A stretch of 5,104 nucleotides of DNA from assembly GCA_041662445.1 (NCBI GenBank), contig JBAZSL010000030.1:1-5104 (forward strand), in the 5' to 3' direction. Positions 1-5,104 of the stretch are shown here, piece by piece (the first letter of the stretch is position 1; the number at the start of each line of letters is the position of its first letter). The DNA comes from UASB124 sp041662445. Its GTDB lineage: Bacteria; Babelota; Babeliae; Babelales; RVW-14. The notes beneath the pieces are model-generated. The model ran no database searches. It was not told the DNA's origin and worked only from the letters and a program-made list of their open reading frames with translations. A program made the position numbers and the translations under genes.

Positions 1-2
1 TG

Positions 3-359
3 ATACTACAACCACAAGCATGGAATAATGTTAAATTTTTGGTCATCGCGAGCGGTCTCTTCTTAATTATCAAAAGTATAGCAAGCATATTTATGCACCG
101 AAAATTTGAATATTTCGCTGATGCAAAATCAGTAGGCGTTATTGATGATGTTAATCTTAACGATATCATGGATACGTTAACTAAAATGACCAACGCTATT
201 CGCGATTGTATTCACAGCCCTTGCGACAATTTACCAGGTTATACCGCACAATTAATCGCATGGGGATATAGAAAATTTAAACTGGCCCAGATTTTTCTTT
301 TGCATCCATCAATCAATAAGCGTATTGCGCGTATGCGATGGTCCCTCATTAAAAAGTAA
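3..359 (+). CDS. M48-family metallopeptidase, C-terminal part (5' end outside window)
   Basis: The reading frame is open to the left edge, so this is the last ~118 residues of a longer protein; no start codon in the window is credible. A hydrophobic stretch (FLVIASGLFLIIKSIASIF) is followed directly by HRKFEYFADA. This matches the ExxAD motif after the last membrane segment of HtpX/M48 zinc peptidases, where the Glu (codon 108-110) is the third zinc ligand. Near the end, HPSINKRIARMR matches the HPxxxxRI signature that closes the family domain. The HExxH active-site helix must lie upstream, outside the window. Members are membrane-bound proteases, often acting in quality control of membrane proteins. 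About 80 residues follow the zinc-ligand Glu, normal for an HtpX-like protein, and the frame ends cleanly at TAA. Family assignment is firm. Whether it is HtpX itself or another M48 subgroup cannot be told from this part. Confidence 0.85.
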   Translation: MLQPQAWNNVKFLVIASGLFLIIKSIASIFMHRKFEYFADAKSVGVIDDVNLNDIMDTLTKMTNAIRDCIHSPCDNLPGYTAQLIAWGYRKFKLAQIFLLHPSINKRIARMRWSLIKK

Positions 360-504
360 TTTGTTGTACATAAAACCAATTTCGCGGATTCCTAACCGAT
401 GCTGCAAAAGGATTATGGTCCAAAATAGTAGATGTATTAAGATATTCGCTCAGGATTTTTCTGCAGGCAGGGGTCAATTGCCTCAACTTCTTCATCATGA
501 GATT

Positions 505-3500
505 TCAATCGCCAAGATACTTGATAACACAACTCCTAACATCTACCCGCTGAACCCCACGAGTTTGTACATCATGCCATACTTCACACGCCACCTTTTT
601 TTGCAGCGCTTGCAATAAGCTGGAATCACCTGATAGCGCTTTGGCAAGCTCACTGGCAGAGTATTTTATATAAGACAAATCACTTAGTTGCCCTTTTCCC
701 ACAATTTTTCTAGCAGTTTTAAAGATCATTAATTTAGCATCTACACCATGAATGTTTTGATTTTTCACTAATTCTTTCAAAGCCCAAAGAGCCTTGCTTA
801 GGGGGCCAATTTCAATTTCACCCAATGCTTGCTTTGCCATGCCAAGAACAAATCCTCTATCGGAAATTCCCTGACTTGCTTCAATAATTTCTTTAAAAAG
901 ATGTTGCGCCCCCTCAGGAAATTCTTGCTTCCCTTGAAGCGCTGCCTTATAAGCAGACTCAAGTAAATTTTTTCGAGTAGCCTCATCAAGCACTATTGAA
1001 TTGCGAACAACATCTTCAATAAATAAAAATAAATTTTCTTTGAGATCATCATCTTCGCTGCTTGAAAATGCTAAAGCGAATGAAAGCGCCTGAGTAAAAA
1101 GTTCTTTTTCTTGTTCGAATTTCCGAGCAAGAGTTGGGAGTTTAATCAATTCCTGCAAAAGCATAAGCGTATTTTGTTTAAAATCTTGAGCGCCAGCTAC
1201 TGCAGCTTTTAAAGCCTGCTTAAACTCACTCTCCGTTGCAATTCCATCGCTACTCGCCATTGTTGTCCAGTTATTAATATCAGCAAGAAGTCCGCCACCG
1301 TGAGCTGTAACGTGCGCAGTTTTATCCCATGGCTCCTCTAGAAATTTTACATTGAGACAATCATAAATCCGCGCTTCATCATCAATAAGTTGTCCCTGCC
1401 AATCAACAACCTTCTCTATGTGTACGTATTTTCCATTGCGTGTTGTATCAAGCGGCACCTCGTAAGGAATCAATCGCCATGTGTCATATGATTCAGTTAC
1501 CGTCAAAATACCAATACAATCAAAATCGAGAGTAGCAGCAGGTGGATACGATGCCCCTTCCGGAGCAGAAGAAAAAGTAAAAACAGGCCCATATTTTTTG
1601 AGCAAAATACCATCTGAGGTACTATCAATTTTTCCCTTCTGGGCATGCACAACATCTTTCCACCATGGCAGATAGGCTTTATCGCCGGCGGGCATTTGTT
1701 CTGGCTGTATACGCGCAGAAGCCATATCAATTTTTTGGCCAAGGCCCGGTAGCATCTTGAGCCCAGCGTAGGAGTGTTGGTGTGCTCTAAAGAATGCTTT
1801 AACATTGCTATATGCTGACTGTAACAAAAATTTTGCGACCGCAGCCATATCTGCCAAATACCCATCAGGCTGGTTCGGCCGGTGGACAATTTCTCCTCGT
1901 TGTTGTGGATTATCTATCGCAAAATAGCTTTGTATAAAGCCATCGCTCCATGACTTCTCTTCGGGAAATGTAAATCGTTCCACTGCTTGATACATTTTTT
2001 CATGAGCCGACAAAAATTTCTGTGGGTTGTATGCCGGTTCTATACCGCCATGACAGAACTGACCAAATGTGTTGTGACAACCTAGAAACAGCGCTACCGG
2101 AAGATACGGATATATGCGTTTATCCATCAATTTTAAAAGCACATCGCTGTCATCACCGTATTTGGTGACAAGCTCGGTTTTCAACCCCCAAATCTTATTG
2201 ATTTCTCCGTCATCATGATTTCCATGCAACAAAACAACATGATCGGGATTTTTCACAAAAAGACGCACAAGCAGATATAAAACCTCGGCACCATAGCGAC
2301 CCAGGTTACTATAATCGCCAAGTGCCACAAGATACGTATCTTTCTTAAGTTTAAATTGTTCATTCATGAACCCAAGAATACAAAGTCTACGTAGATTGCG
2401 TAGTAAGGAATGTACGCTGCCATGTAGATCACCAAGAATTAAAATCTTAGCACCAGGTTTGACCACTATTTTCTGTATGATATTGGGTTTCGCATCGCTC
2501 GGTGGTTCATTATTGAGCCATAGGGTTCGATCTTTTCTCAGGCTCTCATTTACACGCCAAAAACTTTGCACCGCTTTAACGAACTCTCTTACAGAAACAA
2601 CGGGAACATCAGAAAAATTTTGCTGCTGCTCATGCATTACCCCGCCAACATATTCTTTATAGGTGTTAAACAGACGTTTTTCGAGTTCGGAGAGTGTGGG
2701 TTGCACCATTCGGCGCATAACGTCAAAGGCATACAACATTTTATAAAATTTCGGCACACGATCTTGATCGAACAACCCTAGCTTTGCCCCAACAGGACTC
2801 AACACCCTGATGTTATTACCACTCAAATACGTAGCAACACGTTCAATATGCCGTAATGGGTCTCCCTCAAAATAAACAATTTCTGGGTGATCTATAACAC
2901 CAAGCTCGCCAAGTTCACTGTACAACCCCGTAATCGGTTTAGCAGTTTCTGATGGGATATAACTGCATACACGCGTACGCGAATGGAAAAATTCACCCCG
3001 CGCAAAAAGAGCACTAATGGGAGAAAGTGGCGCGACAAAAAACAATTGCGCAAGATCACCATCGGCATACCGCATTTTGTCAATAAAAAGTCCATAACCT
3101 GCATTGTTCATTTCGCAAAAATATAAAAGTGCGGAAGCTCCTCGACTCCCGGAATCATTAATAATTCCAGCAAATAACGAATTTCCGTAAGAGATTGACC
3201 GCGGGATAAGTGTCTTTTTTCTGTGGAGTTCTTTTAACTTTTCGAATTCACCTTTATCACTTGCCGGAACGGCGAGGTCAAGAACTTTTCCTTTATACTC
3301 CACATCTTTTTCTCCGTAACCCAAGAAAGCATCGAAGGGAGAAACGCCCCTATACAAAAGCGCCTTATTACCCTCACGCGCTTCATATTCAAGTTTGGCA
3401 ACATTATAAAAAAACATATTTTCAGTGCTGCTCTCATTTAATTCTTGTTGCAAAATTGCTCTGATTGACGCGTTATCACGGAATACAAAATAATTAGTTT

Positions 3501-4173
3501 CATCCACAATTAAGAGCTGCGTTATCAACGCTTTTATCATTTTTGCTATTAAATTTTTTTGCACACGTTGCTGTACATCCTCGAATGTGGTCACATCAAA
3601 AAGCTTATTATCGGTGAACAAGCCATTACGCAAAAGATAGTTCATTAATTTTTCGTTGATCGCAAAAAAAGTATTTTGTAATCCAGATGCATGGTTTTGG
3701 ACATCATAAAGGTTCAGGACATCTTGCTTACGTGATCCATCACGCTCAAGAACAGGTTTTACGCTTTCAGTAGATTCCCATGAAGATGCCTTGGTTTGTT
3801 CGAAATATGCGTCGCCCAACATTTCACGAGATAAACAGAAAAGCTCATATAAAATCGTTGGAATAAAAATAACATCATATGATTGATTGATTTTTTTTAC
3901 CTGCTGTCGAATAAAGTTTTCTTCAGCATGCGGCGTTGGCGTAAAAAGTGCCTGTTTTTCTTCGTCGCTCAGTTGATGAAGTGTTGCCAGGCACGTTGGC
4001 CATTGATACTTCAGAATAGTTTCATAGAGAATTTTGCAGTTTGGGTCCTTATTGGTTACTGAACTCAAACCGCCATCAGCAGTCTTCGTTACCAGAAGAA
4101 GTTCTGCATCTGCTGACCGCCGCAGACACGCTACAATTACTCCACAAAGTATAATGCTTTTACTTAACTTCAT
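505..4173 (-). CDS. Large exported protein with a eukaryote-like PPP-family metallophosphatase domain
   Basis: 1222 residues. Residues 1-23 look like a Sec signal peptide: a Lys-rich start, hydrophobic SIILCGVIVACL, and an ADA|E cleavage site. Residues ~24-560 have no firm assignment; 272-400 (LYRGV, RSISYGNSLFAG, GEFFHSRTR) faintly recall an ADP-ribosyltransferase R-S-E pattern. Residues ~574-905 are a phosphoprotein-phosphatase (PPP) domain: GDLHG (581-585), GDYSNLG (619-625), GNHD (651-654), INKIWG, CHGG (707-710), VAKFL, RAHQ (796-799) and FSSAP (867-871). The expected metal ligands D582, H584, D620, N652, H708 and H798 and the catalytic H653 are all present. The usual GDYVDRG motif has lost its Asp-Arg pair (N623, L624), so activity may be changed or absent. 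About 50 extra residues separate RAHQ from the SAP motif compared with PP1. Residues ~980-1195 are Ala/Leu/Lys/Glu-rich and probably all helical. The ATG at 4171-4173 has an AAAGGGGA ribosome site just upstream. The phosphatase fold is strongly supported; substrate and the roles of the flanking regions are unknown. Confidence 0.9.
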   Translation of the reverse strand: MKLSKSIILCGVIVACLRRSADAELLLVTKTADGGLSSVTNKDPNCKILYETILKYQWPTCLATLHQLSDEEKQALFTPTPHAEENFIRQQVKKINQSYDVIFIPTILYELFCLSREMLGDAYFEQTKASSWESTESVKPVLERDGSRKQDVLNLYDVQNHASGLQNTFFAINEKLMNYLLRNGLFTDNKLFDVTTFEDVQQRVQKNLIAKMIKALITQLLIVDETNYFVFRDNASIRAILQQELNESSTENMFFYNVAKLEYEAREGNKALLYRGVSPFDAFLGYGEKDVEYKGKVLDLAVPASDKGEFEKLKELHRKKTLIPRSISYGNSLFAGIINDSGSRGASALLYFCEMNNAGYGLFIDKMRYADGDLAQLFFVAPLSPISALFARGEFFHSRTRVCSYIPSETAKPITGLYSELGELGVIDHPEIVYFEGDPLRHIERVATYLSGNNIRVLSPVGAKLGLFDQDRVPKFYKMLYAFDVMRRMVQPTLSELEKRLFNTYKEYVGGVMHEQQQNFSDVPVVSVREFVKAVQSFWRVNESLRKDRTLWLNNEPPSDAKPNIIQKIVVKPGAKILILGDLHGSVHSLLRNLRRLCILGFMNEQFKLKKDTYLVALGDYSNLGRYGAEVLYLLVRLFVKNPDHVVLLHGNHDDGEINKIWGLKTELVTKYGDDSDVLLKLMDKRIYPYLPVALFLGCHNTFGQFCHGGIEPAYNPQKFLSAHEKMYQAVERFTFPEEKSWSDGFIQSYFAIDNPQQRGEIVHRPNQPDGYLADMAAVAKFLLQSAYSNVKAFFRAHQHSYAGLKMLPGLGQKIDMASARIQPEQMPAGDKAYLPWWKDVVHAQKGKIDSTSDGILLKKYGPVFTFSSAPEGASYPPAATLDFDCIGILTVTESYDTWRLIPYEVPLDTTRNGKYVHIEKVVDWQGQLIDDEARIYDCLNVKFLEEPWDKTAHVTAHGGGLLADINNWTTMASSDGIATESEFKQALKAAVAGAQDFKQNTLMLLQELIKLPTLARKFEQEKELFTQALSFALAFSSSEDDDLKENLFLFIEDVVRNSIVLDEATRKNLLESAYKAALQGKQEFPEGAQHLFKEIIEASQGISDRGFVLGMAKQALGEIEIGPLSKALWALKELVKNQNIHGVDAKLMIFKTARKIVGKGQLSDLSYIKYSASELAKALSGDSSLLQALQKKVACEVWHDVQTRGVQRVDVRSCVIKYLGD

Positions 4174-4177
4174 TACA

Positions 4178-4185
4178 TCCCCTTT
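4178..4185 (-). promoter_or_regulatory. Ribosome binding site of the 1222-residue phosphatase gene
   Basis: On the - strand AAAGGGGA lies 4 bases before the ATG at 4171-4173, inside the purine-rich run GGAAAGGGGATG. This supports that ATG, which also starts directly with a signal peptide. The spacing is slightly short but functional. Confidence 0.65.
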
Positions 4186-4213
4186 CCATTAAGCAACAGT
4201 ACACAACTCGTTG

Positions 4214-4243
4214 ATTATGATGATTGCATCAATAAAAAAGCAA
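4214..4243 (-). promoter_or_regulatory. Probable sigma-70 type promoter for the phosphatase gene
   Basis: Read on the - strand, a -35-like TTGCTT (4238-4243) is followed after 18 bases by CATAAT (4214-4219), which matches TATAAT at five of six positions. Transcription would start near 4207, leaving a leader of about 33 bases before the ATG. The -10 box is good and the -35 box is weak (only TTG conserved). No start-site data exist here, so this is a prediction from pattern and position. Confidence 0.45.
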
Positions 4244-4307
4244 CATTTCCCACTCCTACTACACCCTACGTTGATTCCATCGTCGCTACCGTTATGTCAT
4301 CATGGCG

Positions 4308-4325
4308 TGACAAATTTTTGACAAA
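4308..4325 (+). repeat. Two TGACAAA direct repeats spaced by one helical turn
   Basis: TGACAAA occurs at 4308-4314 and again at 4319-4325, with starts 11 bases apart, in the divergent intergenic region. The second copy overlaps a perfect TTGACA hexamer (4318-4323). The first is also the right arm of a short inverted repeat, TGTCA (4295-4299) with TGACA (4308-4312). The arrangement could be a regulator binding site or a coincidence in AT-rich DNA. Confidence 0.35.
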
Positions 4326-4335
4326 ATGAGAGATC

Positions 4336-4365
4336 TTGCAAAGTCTGATTTCTTTTGAATATGTT
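4336..4365 (+). promoter_or_regulatory. Weak candidate promoter for the G1 peptidase gene
   Basis: TTGCAA (4336-4341) and TATGTT (4360-4365) are 18 bases apart and each match the sigma-70 consensus at four of six positions. A perfect -35 hexamer TTGACA at 4318-4323 lies just upstream but has no good -10 box at 15-19 bases; the nearest is TCTGAT at 20. A promoter is expected in this region, but which boxes are used cannot be decided by eye. Confidence 0.25.
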
Positions 4366-4411
4366 CTTCAAAGAATAAGGTGAGATGGTATTTTCGAGGG
4401 TAATGTTAATC

Positions 4412-4418
4412 AAAGGAG
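4412..4418 (+). promoter_or_regulatory. Ribosome binding site that fixes the start of the G1 peptidase gene
   Basis: AAAGGAG ends 8 bases before the ATG at 4427-4429, a near-ideal Shine-Dalgarno placement. An in-frame ATG at 4385 would add 14 residues that are encoded by this ribosome site and would bury the signal peptide, so the 4427 start is preferred. Confidence 0.8.
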
Positions 4419-4426
4419 AAAGATTC

Positions 4427-5035
4427 ATGAACATACGTTCTTTTATGCAGACATCGCCATTACTTTTGGTTCTTGGATGCAGCCAGATTGTGGCAACTAC
4501 TGCTACCGTGGATACGTTAAATTCTGATATTCCAAAAGATTACCTCCGCATCGAATGCGATCTGCTACCAATCGTTCGCACTACGCGCCATGGCTCCCAT
4601 CCAAATATTCCATCCAAAGTAACTGTTCCATCCAAAGAGAAACGCAGCATTATTGGATATAGCACCAACTGGAGTGGATATGTAGCTGAAACGAATTTTA
4701 CTAATCCAGCAGAAAAATCTGTTACTGCCGTCTCCGGGACATGGGTAGTGCCAACAATATACAGTTCACCACAAAATTCTTATTGCTCACTTTGGGTCGG
4801 AATAGATGGTTTTAGTAGCTCATCGGTTGAGCAAATAGGAACTGAGCATGATTGGATCAATGGAGCTATGCAACATTATGCCTGGTTTGAAATGTACCCA
4901 GGTCCGAGCTATCTGATTAATGGCTTTCCGCTCAATGTCGGCGATGTAATCACCGCAACGGTAAATTACACATCGAACAACATTTTTCTTATGCGGTTAT
5001 ATAACCAATACTCTGGACAGTTTTTGAAATTTTAG
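4427..5035 (+). CDS. Peptidase G1 (eqolisin) family protein, C-terminally truncated, without catalytic Glu
   Basis: 202 residues from the ATG preferred on its AAAGGAG site. Residues 1-28 are an export signal: hydrophobic PLLLVLGC, then SQIVATTATV. Cys18 in VLGC could be a lipoprotein site, or cleavage could follow near residue 26. Residues ~29-72 look like a propeptide or linker. From ~77 the family hallmarks appear: YSTNWSGYV (78-86), VSGTWVVPT (102-110), LWVGIDG (122-128), VEQIG (134-138) and YAWFEMYP (151-158). Aligned with scytalidoglutamic peptidase, Q136 corresponds to catalytic Gln53. That enzyme's second catalytic residue, Glu136, lies 83 residues later, so it would fall near position 219. 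This protein ends at 202 with QFLKF, and no Glu in an IIEDF- or WIVEA-like context is present. As read it should be inactive, a recent pseudogene, or a sequencing-error victim. G1 enzymes are acid endopeptidases, first known in fungi and also found in bacteria. Family assignment is strong; function is doubtful. Confidence 0.8.
   Translation: MNIRSFMQTSPLLLVLGCSQIVATTATVDTLNSDIPKDYLRIECDLLPIVRTTRHGSHPNIPSKVTVPSKEKRSIIGYSTNWSGYVAETNFTNPAEKSVTAVSGTWVVPTIYSSPQNSYCSLWVGIDGFSSSSVEQIGTEHDWINGAMQHYAWFEMYPGPSYLINGFPLNVGDVITATVNYTSNNIFLMRLYNQYSGQFLKF
4598..4637 (+). repeat. Short CATCCAAA repeats in the linker of the G1 peptidase gene
   Basis: CATCCAAA occurs at 4598-4605, 4611-4618 and 4629-4636. The last two extend to a perfect 12-base repeat TTCCATCCAAAG (4608-4619 and 4626-4637), 18 bases apart and so in frame. 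It encodes the doubled (I/V)PSK in the segment between signal peptide and peptidase domain. It looks like a small in-frame slippage duplication in a poorly constrained linker. Confidence 0.6.
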
Positions 5036-5073
5036 CCTAAAAAAACTTGAGCTTCATCACAACACCGACATAC
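5036..5073 (+). pseudogene. Possible decayed 3' continuation of the G1 peptidase gene
   Basis: Directly after the TAG stop lies CCT and a run of seven A (5039-5045). One extra A in that run would give PKKNLSFITTPTY in the peptidase frame. This resembles the beta-strand that normally follows the YN/NxT segment in G1 peptidases. A TAA (5074-5076) then ends that frame, so several lesions would be needed. The match is short and could be chance. The catalytic Glu region is not recognisable before the window ends. Confidence 0.3.
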
Positions 5074-5104
5074 TAATTTTTGAACAAAAAGGTATGAAAG
5101 GGTG

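Noticed and set aside
465..483. Possible hairpin AGGCA/TGCCT in the convergent intergenic region, considered as a terminator
   Set aside because: The stem is only 5 bp with a 9-base loop, and no T-run follows on either strand. No credible intrinsic terminator was found in 360-504.
325..618. 97-codon + strand reading frame overlapping the end of the metalloprotease gene and the 3' end of the phosphatase gene
   Set aside because: It overlaps two better-supported genes, its composition is unlike a folded protein, and it has no ribosome site. It appears to be a chance frame.
1503..1889. 128-codon - strand frame inside the phosphatase gene, with other frames of 60-100 codons within 505-4173 on both strands
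   Set aside because: They are shadows of the 1222-codon gene, whose phosphatase motifs prove the true frame, and none shows a recognisable motif or ribosome site.
4209..4276. CGTTGATT repeated at 4209-4216 and 4269-4276
   Set aside because: Eight bases, 60 apart, in AT-rich DNA, and similar words also occur inside the coding region. No supporting symmetry.
4385..4426. Upstream in-frame ATG giving a 216-residue G1 peptidase
   Set aside because: The added 14 residues are encoded by the Shine-Dalgarno region of the 4427 start and would place charged residues before the signal peptide. The 4427 start has ideal ribosome-site spacing.
1..5104. CRISPR array, tRNA or rRNA gene, insertion sequence ends
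   Set aside because: No regularly spaced repeats, cloverleaf-like sequence, rRNA signature, transposase motif or terminal inverted repeats were seen on reading both strands.

Overview
The window carries three genes of an AT-rich bacterium. A partial M48-type metalloprotease gene enters from the left edge on the + strand. A very large secreted-protein gene of 1222 codons fills the centre on the - strand. A shortened G1 (eqolisin) peptidase gene runs on the + strand at the right. The standard bacterial code fits: TGA, TAG and TAA all act as stops, and purine-rich ribosome binding sites precede both complete genes.

Layout: 3-359 (+) is the C-terminal part of an M48 metallopeptidase and keeps its third zinc-ligand motif. 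360-504 is a convergent intergenic stretch with no convincing terminator. 505-4173 (-) encodes an exported protein with three parts: an N-terminal region of about 560 residues that holds a possible ADP-ribosyltransferase-like segment, a eukaryote-like PPP-family phosphatase domain (about 574-905), and a helical C-terminal region of about 240 residues. 4174-4426 is a divergent promoter region. 4427-5035 (+) is a G1 peptidase homologue with a signal sequence and the catalytic glutamine. It stops before the region that should carry the catalytic glutamate. The last 69 bases hold what may be decayed remains of that gene's 3' part.

Organism (inference only): exported multidomain proteins with eukaryote-like enzyme domains beside secreted peptidases suggest a host-associated or intracellular lineage. 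A protist-associated group such as Dependentiae (TM6), Legionellales or Chlamydiae-like bacteria is possible, but nothing here fixes the phylum.

Working together: the two complete genes are divergently transcribed from one 253-base region, and both products carry export signals. They could serve the cell envelope or a host interface, but no pathway links them from sequence alone. The most notable points are the secreted PPP phosphatase, whose metal ligands are intact but whose second motif reads GDYSNLG instead of GDYVDRG, and the G1 peptidase that has lost half of its catalytic dyad.
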